This document shows, piece by piece, positions 43,694 to 53,129 of a DNA stretch of 57,198 bases. The notes under the pieces are model-generated. The model saw only the letters and a program-made list of their open reading frames with translations, did not search any database and was not told where the DNA came from. The translations under genes were made by a program, and so were the position numbers. The stretch's first letter is position 1. Every line of letters begins with the position of its first letter. Source of the DNA: Methanosarcina sp. (lineage in GTDB: Archaea; Halobacteriota; Methanosarcinia; Methanosarcinales; Methanosarcinaceae); NCBI RefSeq assembly GCF_028693135.1, contig NZ_JAQUVZ010000021.1:1-57198 (forward strand). Reading direction: 5' to 3'.

Positions 43694-46279
43694 ATGAAAC
43701 AAAACGGCAGTATACGGGAAAAAGCCCTTAAAATAGTCAGTTACCTCTTACCAGGCATCATATTTGCCCTGGCTTTATGGACTCTTGACCAGCAGTTGCA
43801 CCATCTGCGTTCGAGTTATATTCTGAAAAGTATCGCCAGCGTTCCCCTGAGCCATATAGGAATTGCCGTATTTTTTACTATTTTGAGCTATGCTGTTCTA
43901 ACGGGCTATGATTACCTTGCAACCCGCCATATTAACCATCCCCTTTCCTATAAACAGGTTGTCAGATCTTCCTTTATTAGCACGTCCATCAGTTACAGCA
44001 CGGGTTTTAATTTCCTGACAGGCAGCTCCCTGCGCTACAGGCTGTATTCAATGTACGGGTTGACTTTCCTTGAGATCTGGGAAATTATAGTTTTTTGCAT
44101 CTCCACTTTCTGGATCGGATTTTGTTTTATTACAGGTCTGCTTTTTACCTTTTATCCTGTAAAGCTGCCGGACTACACCCCTGAGGTCCTGGTTACGGTC
44201 GCGGCTCCGGTTTCACTGGAGATTATTGGGATTCTTTTACTGCTGCTTCTTGCTGCCTATTTCTTTTTATCATTCCGAAAACGGGACATAGAGATAATGG
44301 GATCCCGAATCAGGGTCCCCGAGCCAAAAATTGCTTTCCTGCAGCTTGCTTTATCCTCAACGAACTACCTGCTTTCAGGAAGCATAATCTACTTCCTCCT
44401 ACCCTCAAACCCGCAGCTCACCCTGCTTCATGTGCTTGTATTTTTTGTGCTGGCACAGTTGATAGGGATGATAAGCACGGTTCCCGGGGGACTTGTCGTT
44501 TTCGAGACCACGATGCTGTTTATGCTGGGACCTTATTTCGCCACGGTTGAGATACTAAGTTCTCTTTTGATCTTCAGAGCAGTTTATTATTTCCTTCCTT
44601 TCCTGCTCGGGTTCCTGGCTCTGATATTCCATGAATTTGAAGGAAGAAAAGAATTCCTGAAAAAAGCCGGAAAGGCTACTTATTCCAGCTTCTCGGAGGT
44701 AACCCCCCAGGTCTTTTCGATCCTGATCTTTCTGGGAGGAATTTCCCTCCTTTTTTCCGGAGCCCTGCCTTCAAACCCTCAATACCTGCGTGAACTCACA
44801 TACATCGTTCCTCTCCCTCTCATTGAAGCTTCCAGGCTGTTTGGAAGCATAATCGGGGTATTGCTCCTGCTTCTGGCAAACGGGCTCTGGAAGAGGATTG
44901 ACGGGGCTTATGTGCTCTCCCTCATAGTCCTTTTACTGGGCGGGGTCGTTGCCCTCCTGAAGGATTTTGATTACCATGTGGCTGCAGTGCTTTTTGCCCT
45001 GTCTGTCCTTTTGTTCCCCTCAAGGAAGCATTTTTACAGGAAGTCCTCGCTTTTGCACCAGTCCTTTAGCAGAGAAAATATAATTGCCATAATTCTGGTG
45101 CTGGTAAGCTTCATCTGGCTCGGATTTTTTTCATACCGGAATGTGGAGTATTCAAATGAACTCTGGTGGCAGTTCGGGGTAAATTCCCAGGCATCGAGCT
45201 TTTTAAGAGCTGTCGTTGGAATCTTCTTCCTGCTGCTGGTCCTTGGAGTCATGAAAATGCTAAGCCCCTTTTCCAGGGATATCCACCTTCCCGGACCTGA
45301 AGAGCTTGAACTTGCAAAAATGATTCTTGGAGAAAGTCCGGAAACCTGGGGGAACCTTGCCCTTACCGGAGACAAATACCTGCTTTTTGATGATGAGAAA
45401 AAGGCTTTTTTGATGTACGGAGTTTCGGGAAAGAGCTGGATTGCTATGGGAGACCCTGTCGGGAAGAGCGGCCAGATAAAAGAGCTGATCTGGGACTTTT
45501 ATGAAATGAGTAAGCTGCACCAGGGCAGAGCCGTCTTTTACGAGGTAAGCGAAAAATATATTCCCATTTATCTCGACCTGGGCCTGACCCTGATCAAAAT
45601 AGGGGAAGAAGCAAAAGTCCCTCTGGAGTCCTTTACGCTGGAAGGAAGTACAGGCAAAGATTTCCGCTATGCAGTGAAAAATGTAGAAAAAAAAGGGTAC
45701 TGGTTTGAAATTATCCAGCCAGAAGGGGTAATTGCCCTCATCTCCGAACTTAAACAGGTCTCAGATACCTGGCTGGAAATGAAAACCGGAAAAGAAAAGG
45801 GGTTCTCAGTCGGGTTTTTTGACGAAAAATACCTCAGCAATTTTCCGCTTGCCATTGTCAGGAACGAAGAAGAAATCGTGGCTTTTGCAAACATATGGAC
45901 AGGAGCAGGCACAGAAGAGTTCAGTATCGACCTGATGCGCCACAACTCCAGTGCTCCAGCAATGGACTACCTTTTTGTCAAACTCATACTCTGGGGAAAA
46001 GAGAACAGATTCAAACATTTTTCCCTCGGAATGGCTCCCCTTTCAGGGCTTGAAAATAGGCAGTTTGCCCCTCTCTGGCACAAAGTAGGGGCTTTAATCT
46101 TTGCCAACGGGGACTATATTTATAACTACAAAGGCCTGCGGGCTTATAAAGAGAAATTCAATCCGGTCTGGAGCCCAAAATACATTGCTCTCCCCACAGG
46201 ATTTAAGAAGAGCCTTGCCCTGAAAGATATTGCAACTCTGGTCTCAGGGATGAAAGATCCTTTTAAAGACATCTTTTAA
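43694..46279 (+). CDS. mprF: MprF-like bifunctional lipid flippase/aminoacyl transferase
   Basis: An 861-residue membrane protein, close in length to bacterial MprF (about 840). The N-terminal ~500 residues hold about 13-14 TM helices (flippase domain, including STGFNFLTGSSLRYRLY and STVPGGLVVFE). The C-terminal ~330 residues form the soluble GNAT-like synthase (DUF2156), with DEKKAFLMYG, WIAMGDPVGK, DLMRHNSSAPAMDYLF and FSLGMAPLSGL. In bacteria it transfers Lys or Ala from tRNA to phosphatidylglycerol and flips the product, giving resistance to cationic peptides. In an archaeon the acceptor would be archaetidylglycerol (inference). Its last four bases overlap the convergent amidotransferase gene. 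It was probably acquired from bacteria. Confidence 0.93.
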   Translation: MKQNGSIREKALKIVSYLLPGIIFALALWTLDQQLHHLRSSYILKSIASVPLSHIGIAVFFTILSYAVLTGYDYLATRHINHPLSYKQVVRSSFISTSISYSTGFNFLTGSSLRYRLYSMYGLTFLEIWEIIVFCISTFWIGFCFITGLLFTFYPVKLPDYTPEVLVTVAAPVSLEIIGILLLLLLAAYFFLSFRKRDIEIMGSRIRVPEPKIAFLQLALSSTNYLLSGSIIYFLLPSNPQLTLLHVLVFFVLAQLIGMISTVPGGLVVFETTMLFMLGPYFATVEILSSLLIFRAVYYFLPFLLGFLALIFHEFEGRKEFLKKAGKATYSSFSEVTPQVFSILIFLGGISLLFSGALPSNPQYLRELTYIVPLPLIEASRLFGSIIGVLLLLLANGLWKRIDGAYVLSLIVLLLGGVVALLKDFDYHVAAVLFALSVLLFPSRKHFYRKSSLLHQSFSRENIIAIILVLVSFIWLGFFSYRNVEYSNELWWQFGVNSQASSFLRAVVGIFFLLLVLGVMKMLSPFSRDIHLPGPEELELAKMILGESPETWGNLALTGDKYLLFDDEKKAFLMYGVSGKSWIAMGDPVGKSGQIKELIWDFYEMSKLHQGRAVFYEVSEKYIPIYLDLGLTLIKIGEEAKVPLESFTLEGSTGKDFRYAVKNVEKKGYWFEIIQPEGVIALISELKQVSDTWLEMKTGKEKGFSVGFFDEKYLSNFPLAIVRNEEEIVAFANIWTGAGTEEFSIDLMRHNSSAPAMDYLFVKLILWGKENRFKHFSLGMAPLSGLENRQFAPLWHKVGALIFANGDYIYNYKGLRAYKEKFNPVWSPKYIALPTGFKKSLALKDIATLVSGMKDPFKDIF

Positions 46280-46980
46280 GAATGCGTAATTTTTTCGAAT
46301 CTGTCCAGCACCGTGAACATAAATTCTTTCGTACTGGCCAGATACTTCTCCTGTCCAACCATCTCTTCCTTTCTCTGGATGAACGGTCCATTTCCGAATT
46401 CGCCCCCAAAACGACCGATCATGGATTCAACCCTTTCTTCATGCACTTCCGGGTGAAATTGAAGCGCGACAACCCTGCCGTTGAATATAAAACCCTGATT
46501 TTTGCATCCCTCGCTCCGGAAAAGATGCCCAGCTCCAGCAGGAAGGTCAAAGGTCCGGGAATGCCAGTTGAAAACTGTGATTTCTTCCGGCAGCCCTTTG
46601 AGAAATCCAGGTTTATTTTCCTCCATCCGGACCGCCTTTACAGGATACCAGCCCATTTCTCTGTGCCCATTATCATAAACGCGGGCGCCGAGGACGTCAG
46701 CAAGCAATTGAGCGCCGAGGCAGATCCCGAGCACAGGCTTTTCTGATTCGATTGCCTGTTTGATGAAGGCTTTTTCGGCTCTCAGCCAGGGGTTTTCGGC
46801 GTAGTCGTAGATTCCCATAGGGCCGCCCATGATGATTAGAAGGTCAAATGAGTCGAGAACTGGCGGGTTTTTGGTTTTGTAAAAGCGGGTTGACTCAAGG
46901 GGGTAGTTTTTAGTTCGGGCATATTCTTCAATTGTGCCTAGGGTGTTAAGGGCGGAGTGCTGGAGAACGTGGATTTTCAT
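46276..46980 (-). CDS. class I glutamine amidotransferase-like protein
   Basis: A 234-residue GATase1 domain protein (GMP synthase glutamine-domain-like family). The catalytic Cys is in VLGICLGAQLLA, His in LQFHPEVHEE and Glu two residues later. The oxyanion loop is IIMGGPMGIYD. There is no synthetase partner domain, so it probably acts as a gamma-glutamyl hydrolase-like or stand-alone amidotransferase. It overlaps mprF tail to tail by 4 bases. The ATG at 46980 is preceded only by weak purine-rich DNA. Confidence 0.92.
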   Translation of the reverse strand: MKIHVLQHSALNTLGTIEEYARTKNYPLESTRFYKTKNPPVLDSFDLLIIMGGPMGIYDYAENPWLRAEKAFIKQAIESEKPVLGICLGAQLLADVLGARVYDNGHREMGWYPVKAVRMEENKPGFLKGLPEEITVFNWHSRTFDLPAGAGHLFRSEGCKNQGFIFNGRVVALQFHPEVHEERVESMIGRFGGEFGNGPFIQRKEEMVGQEKYLASTKEFMFTVLDRFEKITHS

Positions 46981-47290
46981 GAGAGATCAATTTATTGTTT
47001 TTTCATTTAAAGTGAACAGTTCAACACTTTGTTTAAACCACAACTGAAGCGAAACTCTGGCTTCAACTCGAGTTTCTGGTGCAAATGAGGACTGCAAAAT
47101 CTCACCTGTTAATTAAACGCAAAAAATGTATCTGTAAGAAACATAAAAAATTTTGATGAATTTTTTGAGGACCCTCTGAGATAAAGATAATTACGGATTT
47201 TTGATTAATGCCAAAAAAGATAGTAAGAGAAATGTTCTTTTCTTGAGAACATCTGCGGAATGTCGGGTGAAATCCAATACAAATTAATGC
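46981..47290. other. intergenic, promoter of amidotransferase and flank of repeats
   Basis: No gene. AT-rich with no clear element before the first leader repeat. Confidence 0.3.
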
Positions 47291-47358
47291 TGGTATAGTT
47301 AAATAATGTTAAAGCAGTGGGGTAGTAAAAAGTCCTTCAATAGTGTAAACTATTTATA
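47291..47358 (+). repeat. leader repeat, copy 1, with truncated reading frame
   Basis: GGTATAGTTAAATAATGTTA and following bases are repeated at 47688 and, with the functional start, at 47766. The embedded frame reads MLKQWGSKKSFNSVNYL then stop, aligned with MLKRWCNKKMKSFKGVNYL of the gene at 47778, so this is a copy of its leader and first codons. Confidence 0.65.
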
Positions 47359-47687
47359 GTCAACACACAAATTAAATACACTGTTAAACACTATGATTCA
47401 AACTCTAAAATCAAAAATACCGATGGGCATGGAAAAACTCAATCCAGACTCCATAACCACGGAGAGTACGGAAATCTCTGTGCCCGTGTTTCCTTCAGTC
47501 CGTGTTTTCCGTGCTTTCAGTGTTTTATCTTTTCGCTTGAATTATGGCCGACTGAGAAATTATATTCAACTCAAAAATTAATTGTACTTCTCAATGTTTA
47601 ACTTACAGTTATCGTTCTTGTTTATATGTGTAAATATTTTCTACGTCGACTATAAATGAATAAATGAATAATGGTATAGTTATGAAT
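47359..47687. other. gap between leader repeats
   Basis: Contains a phased segment with repeated GTGTTT/CCGTG words (about 47460-47530) and a 62-codon frame without a ribosome-binding site. I see no supported gene. Confidence 0.3.
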
Positions 47688-47755
47688 AATGGTATAGTTA
47701 AATGGCATTAAAGTGGCTGTTTAATTAAAAATCATCCTGTAGTATAAACTATTTT
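47688..47755 (+). repeat. leader repeat, copy 2
   Basis: GGTATAGTTAAATGGCATTA ... TAAACTATTTTAC. The ATG is lost and the frame is closed. It directly precedes copy 3, which carries the real start of the membrane protein gene. Confidence 0.6.
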
Positions 47756-47777
47756 ACAAAGAGGGTATCGTTAAATA

Positions 47778-48536
47778 ATGTTAAAGCGGTGGTGTAATAA
47801 AAAAATGAAATCATTCAAGGGTGTAAACTACTTATTTTTATCACTGTTCTTACTTTTACTTCTTGCAAGTACGGCATCAGCAACAAACATTGAGATCAAT
47901 GGTCAAACACAGGACAAAGTTTTAGAGGGACAGGTAATAAGTTACACATTAACAATAAATAATATCCCACCAGCTGCAGATTATATCTCTTTTGACACTG
48001 ATCTGGTTAAAGTTGATGATTCCCCTTTATATAATTTCACAAATTTGAACTTTACAAGTGATGCTAACAAATTTGATTTTCCAGTTAATGAAAGCACAAC
48101 ATCAATTATTGTTACTATTAATGGACAAATCCCACAAATCACTAATAAAAAACAGTATGATGGAGTAACACTTATAACATATAAACAAAGTACGGGCTAC
48201 GCTTATGACAGAATAACACTTACAAATAGTAAAGGAAATCTGATTGAAAGCGTGGAAACACGTCCCTTTGAAATTTCAATCCCGGAAGTTGATTCATTCA
48301 GAGAACAGATAAATCAAATCGAAGATCCTTTTTTTAAGAAATATCTGCAGGACCTGCATGATAAAGGGCTTGTTAAGGAGTCAAAAACACTTGCTGATTA
48401 TTTGACTGAAAATGATAAATGGCCTTCATACTGGTGGCTTATTCCAGGTGCAATCATAGGCCTTATAGTCGGTTTTTTAATTGGTGTGAGATTTAATTCT
48501 AAGGATGATATCGATCTAGGAGAAGATACCGAATGA
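47778..48536 (+). CDS. cassette protein A: signal-peptide, single-TM exported protein
   Basis: A 252-residue type I membrane protein: n-region, hydrophobic LFLSLFLLLLLASTASA (about 20-36), an extracellular beta-rich domain (about 37-180), a short helical/charged stalk (QINQIEDPFFKKYLQDLHDK), one TM (about 217-237) and a 15-residue acidic tail. GAGGG lies 12 bases before the ATG at 47778; an inner ATG at 47808 has none. It is the first gene of a four-gene unit and overlaps the tubulin-like gene by 4 bases (ATGA), so they are translationally coupled. No family is recognised. It may present an extracellular sensor or anchor for the cytoplasmic filament-forming partner (inference). Copies of its leader lie upstream. 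Confidence 0.88.
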   Translation: MLKRWCNKKMKSFKGVNYLFLSLFLLLLLASTASATNIEINGQTQDKVLEGQVISYTLTINNIPPAADYISFDTDLVKVDDSPLYNFTNLNFTSDANKFDFPVNESTTSIIVTINGQIPQITNKKQYDGVTLITYKQSTGYAYDRITLTNSKGNLIESVETRPFEISIPEVDSFREQINQIEDPFFKKYLQDLHDKGLVKESKTLADYLTENDKWPSYWWLIPGAIIGLIVGFLIGVRFNSKDDIDLGEDTE

Positions 48537-51500
48537 AAAAGGTAGATGACTCGAGTCAATCTTTTAAGTACCCTCCAAACCTGACAATTGTGGGTCTGGG
48601 AGGATGCGGAAAAAAACTTGCTCGTGAAATATGCGATTACGATTGGTTACTCCACTACTACTCCAATGATGTAAATAGGCTTAAGATTTATACGATGGAT
48701 ACGGACGCCAATGAATCTGCAGAAGATCATTGGTGGGAAACAAAAATTATGGAGAAAGTAGATAATCTGGAGGGAGCGGGAAATATCGAATTTAAGTCCT
48801 ACTATCTACCAAACCTTGCAAATATTACACATGTATCCGATTTAACCAGCTCTGAAGTTTCAGCAAGCATAAAAAGATCCCGCTCGATCAAAACATGGTG
48901 GTTGAATGATCCCGAAAACGATGGAGTTACTTTCCAGGACCTGAAACGTATTGATCACTTCATCATGGATGATTTCGGGGGTGGTGTGCATCGCAGAAGA
49001 GCTGTTTCAAAAGCTATTCTGTATAAAGTTTTGAGTGAAGGACAGGCAAATGGGTTCCCTACCTTTTCGAATCCTGGAGTCACTGCCATCATTGTCGGGA
49101 TCGGGGGAGGTACTGGCTCAGGCATGTTCATAGACCTTGCAAGATATATCAAGGAAAAACGAGATGATGCTATCTATCTCTTTGTAGTACTTCCAACGAC
49201 AAAAGAAGGAGAAAAAGAACAGCTTAATGCTGCCATTTCCCTTACCGAGCTTGAATACTTAAACGTGTCTCACGATGAGAGACTTTTCGATCATGTAATA
49301 TTTACATCTCTGGGTCCCACGGAGTATACCAACGGACAGTATGAACTGGAAGAAGTAGATGAATTTGATTCTGTCTTCCCGCAGATTCTCACTAACTTCT
49401 TCCATATAGAGAGAAGTGACCTTAACCTTAGTGACGCAAGAAAATCCTATTCTTCTTTTATATTTGCCGATTCGCATGTGATCGAATACCCCGTAGAAGA
49501 GCTCAGGGAATTAAAGGAACAGTACAGCCAGATTATTCATGAACTGGAAGAAATCGATGCTGTCAGGAAAAATGTAAACGAGATTATTGAAGGTCTCCTT
49601 ATTAAGTTCAACATCAGTGGAGAAGCCACTCCAACGATGGAAGTCTTTGAGTTCATAAAAACTGAGTATAGAAATATTGAAAAAGTGTGGACAAACAACA
49701 TCGCAAAACTGCTTAATTATCACAGCGTGGAACAAATAGAGGAATTTATTAAATATAACATTTCAGAGATTCAATTTGAAAAGATCGGAACCTATAACGA
49801 CCTGACATCCTATATTTCACGAGTTAATAATTTTGCTCAAGGCGTTGCGCAAGAGAAACTCAAAGATGAAATCGATAAAAAATTATTCCGTTTGATTCCA
49901 GAAGCCCTTGAGACTCTAGAAAAAAATGCAAGTTTATTCAAGCGGGTTGCAGCGGTTGAGAATGAAGATTGCAGGTCTGTAATGATTAATATCCTGAAAG
50001 GGAAAAAGGATATCCCTCCTCTTCTTGGAGCCCTGAACGCCAAGAGTCAGGAAATCCAAACTCTGAACACGAAGCTGAAGCCGACCGAGCAGAAAATGGC
50101 CGAGCTAAATTCTTTGCCCATCGAGGTCGACAAAAAGATCAAAGATAAATTAAATGATATTGATCTTGACCTTGAGTCCTATGCAAAACTCAACCGGAAT
50201 ATTAAATACCTCCCGGATAATGAACAAAAATTGAAAGAAATATTAGATCGATATATAGAGAAATTGAGTACCGGGAAAGTTAGAGGGAACGATAAAAATA
50301 GCTGGTTTTTGTCTGCTGGCACTAAAGATATTAGAATGGAAATTGAGGCTATCTCAAAAGAGAACGAATGTGATCTTGAAAGCTTAAGCAGGTTTATTGA
50401 TTCCGTTACCAATTATTATTTTTATAAATATAAGGTAAAAGAAGTTGAAAAGGGCGGCTTGCGTGCACTTATACTGGGGAAGAGAAAGCAACTAATAAAA
50501 AAATATAAAGAGCATGCCGGGAAAGAAGAAGATTATATCAAATCAAATATGAAATACTGGGCGATTCGTATCGATACACCCTTTAATATAATCATACCTG
50601 ATAATTTTTTAACCATTGATTTAATTAAAAAAGTTGAAGTACTTCGAGAAAGGATCTGTAATTCTATATTTGCAGATTTAAATACAAATAATATAGACAG
50701 TGAGAGGCTGGATCAAATATTTGCATCCGATGACAGGGTAAAAATCAGGCAGTTTTTGCGAGAAAATCTGACAGAACTCCATTTAGAAGCTGCTAATTAC
50801 TTCAATAGTATGGAAGAGTTAAATAAATACATTAAAGATATAAATCGAGAAATAGAAGAAAAGCAACTGCAGTATGATATGCTTGTTAAAGTCGATGCCA
50901 CCAACACGGAAACATTTTCAAGCCGAAAAAATTTCAATCTGCATTATGAATATTTCCATGAACATTTTGAGATAATCAATAAAAAAATAGAAGCCGGAAA
51001 ACGGACGAAAAAAGGCATATACAAAACTAAATTTGGAAGTGTCAACCCCCAGATCCTGTCTCTTGTGGAAGGCAGGTCTGATACGAATGCCATTCCTGAT
51101 ATGGGCAATCTTGACATGGACACAAACGGGAAATTAGAACTTGATAAACTCATAAACCTCGCAAAATCAACATATCAGGACCTGTTTGAAAGCAGGAAAC
51201 TTGGAGTAAATTCTTTAAAAATTTCAATAGGCGAGACTGAAAGGTGGACTTTTGGGAAAGCTGCTTTAGTTGTATCATCCACTTCCGGATATGTACGTTC
51301 CGAGCTCATGAAAAGCATGATCAGTAAAGATATCAATCAGAGCCTGTCTTTGAAAAAACCTAATGATTCCCTGCTAACTCCCCATGGACATACAAAACCC
51401 TGGGAGATTGCTCTGACCTTTTTTGCCGCATCAAGTTTTCTTGACAACATTTATCCCCTGGTAGCCGGAGGAGGTTACTGGGAAATTTATGCAAGGAATA

Positions 51501-51688
51501 AGGAAAATATACTGCATCATGTCCTGAAACTTCAGGATGGAGAGTACATAACTCGAAATGTCCTCTTAAGCTCGGAAGCAGCCGGAAAGATTGCAAACAG
51601 TGAAAGGATAGAGGAAATTCCCCAGGAGATCAAGAGCCTTTATAAAACGAAGTCATTAAAGGAGGCCCTGAAGCTTGAAAATAAGTAG
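48533..51688 (+). CDS. cassette protein B: tubulin/FtsZ-like GTPase with long coiled coil
   Basis: A 1051-residue cytoplasmic protein. N-terminal Rossmann-like TIVGLGGCGKKLA (about 17-30) and the tubulin signature GGGTGSG at 191-197 (VGIGGGTGSGMFIDLARYIK), with the nucleotide-binding strand YTMDTDAN and VVLPTTKEGEKEQLNAA downstream, identify a tubulin/FtsZ superfamily GTPase domain (about 15-330) of the Tubulin_2/FtsZl1 type rather than cell-division FtsZ. The following ~550 residues are rich in coiled coil (for example 500-560, 780-830), and the C-terminal ~200 residues are globular. Gene neighbourhoods pairing such proteins with a GTPase and membrane proteins were predicted to form membrane-remodelling systems (Makarova and Koonin 2010, from memory). 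It overlaps A by 4 and C by 14 bases. Confidence 0.9.
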   Translation: MKKVDDSSQSFKYPPNLTIVGLGGCGKKLAREICDYDWLLHYYSNDVNRLKIYTMDTDANESAEDHWWETKIMEKVDNLEGAGNIEFKSYYLPNLANITHVSDLTSSEVSASIKRSRSIKTWWLNDPENDGVTFQDLKRIDHFIMDDFGGGVHRRRAVSKAILYKVLSEGQANGFPTFSNPGVTAIIVGIGGGTGSGMFIDLARYIKEKRDDAIYLFVVLPTTKEGEKEQLNAAISLTELEYLNVSHDERLFDHVIFTSLGPTEYTNGQYELEEVDEFDSVFPQILTNFFHIERSDLNLSDARKSYSSFIFADSHVIEYPVEELRELKEQYSQIIHELEEIDAVRKNVNEIIEGLLIKFNISGEATPTMEVFEFIKTEYRNIEKVWTNNIAKLLNYHSVEQIEEFIKYNISEIQFEKIGTYNDLTSYISRVNNFAQGVAQEKLKDEIDKKLFRLIPEALETLEKNASLFKRVAAVENEDCRSVMINILKGKKDIPPLLGALNAKSQEIQTLNTKLKPTEQKMAELNSLPIEVDKKIKDKLNDIDLDLESYAKLNRNIKYLPDNEQKLKEILDRYIEKLSTGKVRGNDKNSWFLSAGTKDIRMEIEAISKENECDLESLSRFIDSVTNYYFYKYKVKEVEKGGLRALILGKRKQLIKKYKEHAGKEEDYIKSNMKYWAIRIDTPFNIIIPDNFLTIDLIKKVEVLRERICNSIFADLNTNNIDSERLDQIFASDDRVKIRQFLRENLTELHLEAANYFNSMEELNKYIKDINREIEEKQLQYDMLVKVDATNTETFSSRKNFNLHYEYFHEHFEIINKKIEAGKRTKKGIYKTKFGSVNPQILSLVEGRSDTNAIPDMGNLDMDTNGKLELDKLINLAKSTYQDLFESRKLGVNSLKISIGETERWTFGKAALVVSSTSGYVRSELMKSMISKDINQSLSLKKPNDSLLTPHGHTKPWEIALTFFAASSFLDNIYPLVAGGGYWEIYARNKENILHHVLKLQDGEYITRNVLLSSEAAGKIANSERIEEIPQEIKSLYKTKSLKEALKLENK

Positions 51689-53129
51689 AACTCATACGAT
51701 TTTTGAAATCATTCTGGTTTTATTGGGGGTTCTCCTTTCCCTTATTTTTTTACATATGAGTATGCCCTACTGGCTATCAGATACGGCATGGTACATAAAA
51801 CTCATTTTCAGCTTTTTCGTTGCATCCTTTATTTCCAGTGCAATTGGGATGATTCTCGAGTTTCGCTCCAGAATCGGGGGAATTTTCTTACTTGCAGTGT
51901 TCTTGCCGTTTGTGTACGTCTTTTACGTAAGCGGGTTATTACGTCTTGACGGATTTGTGCTTGGAATGCTGGAAGGTGGATGCTTAAGCTTTTATTCCTA
52001 TTATAATAATCGCTTTGACAGGCTTGCGATGTATTTACGTCGATTCATCAAGATTTTTGTTGTATTTACCTCATTGTATCTAATCCTGGCTCTGGTTAAG
52101 ATTATGTGGTCTTCTCAAGAACCGGATTTCATGTCAAGTGGGTCAAGCGAGATTTTTGAATTTATGATTTTGCTAGGAACTTTATTTACATTTTCTTTCC
52201 TTCTGACGAAGACCATTCGCGGTATAAAGGCTTATGATGTATTTGTGTATGGGCCTTCACGGTCCGGAAAAACATTGTTACTGCTTGCATTCTACAATCA
52301 GTTTGTAACTGTTCTGGGGGGCCAGAGAAAAGAAATTATCGTGTCGGAAAAAAACAAAGAAAGTTTAAAGATTGAAAATATGCTTGCAGATATGGAGAAG
52401 GGAGAACTTCCAAGAAGCAACCTCCGGACAGATCTTGCAATATATTTGTTATCAGGCAAAAAAGGAGTTAAACCTGTAGGAATGACATTTGTCGACTACG
52501 GGGGAGAACATACAAAAAATTTTGACCCCGCGCAATATGGGACAATAATTGAAGAACTCAACGAACGTTTCAATATAGACGTTCCCACACTGGAACAGAA
52601 TATGGGAAATATAGATTTTATAAAAAACCTGCGAGATAATCATAAAAATGAATTTGCAGAGGCTGTAGAGAAAGTCACTTTTGCCCATGTATATAAAAGA
52701 TTTGAAAGTGCAGGGAAAATCATTTTTCTGGTAGATGGAGATCATATCGTTGACTACCATAATGGCGGCAAAACAAATTTGACACAACTCTTCGGCCACT
52801 ACTCAAATATCATCAATATATTCGGGAATGAGAAATCGTATGCGATTGTGGTGACCAAGACTGACATGTTTAAGGATCTTTCCAAGATTATGGAGGATTC
52901 AAAAGAAGCCAGGGATATAGAGCATGAAATATATGATCTGTTCTGCGAGATTACCACATTCAAGGAAATTGTAAATATGGCATATCAAATGCCGATCTAC
53001 ATGTACACGGTCAGTGTGGATGCAACCCTGAAACCTCTCACTATAGAAAGTGAGAATCCGGAAATTCAGCGGGAATATCCAAAAATAAATCCATGGAGGG
53101 TTGGAGAAATTGGGAAATTCAGCTTCTAA
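51675..53129 (+). CDS. cassette protein C: multi-TM P-loop GTPase
   Basis: A 484-residue protein with 5-6 TM segments in the first ~185 residues and a cytoplasmic P-loop domain: Walker A GPSRSGKT (193-200), a DxxGG switch-like motif, VDYGGEH (about 272-278), and a G4 motif VVTKTD (392-397) specific for guanine. These are the marks of a TRAFAC-like GTPase. A TTG start at 51675 follows GGAGG with 9-base spacing inside gene B, and the genes overlap by 14 bases, so expression is coupled. It probably links nucleotide switching to the membrane and to the tubulin-like partner (inference from context). It overlaps the last gene by about 20 bases. Confidence 0.9.
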   Translation: MKISRTHTIFEIILVLLGVLLSLIFLHMSMPYWLSDTAWYIKLIFSFFVASFISSAIGMILEFRSRIGGIFLLAVFLPFVYVFYVSGLLRLDGFVLGMLEGGCLSFYSYYNNRFDRLAMYLRRFIKIFVVFTSLYLILALVKIMWSSQEPDFMSSGSSEIFEFMILLGTLFTFSFLLTKTIRGIKAYDVFVYGPSRSGKTLLLLAFYNQFVTVLGGQRKEIIVSEKNKESLKIENMLADMEKGELPRSNLRTDLAIYLLSGKKGVKPVGMTFVDYGGEHTKNFDPAQYGTIIEELNERFNIDVPTLEQNMGNIDFIKNLRDNHKNEFAEAVEKVTFAHVYKRFESAGKIIFLVDGDHIVDYHNGGKTNLTQLFGHYSNIINIFGNEKSYAIVVTKTDMFKDLSKIMEDSKEARDIEHEIYDLFCEITTFKEIVNMAYQMPIYMYTVSVDATLKPLTIESENPEIQREYPKINPWRVGEIGKFSF

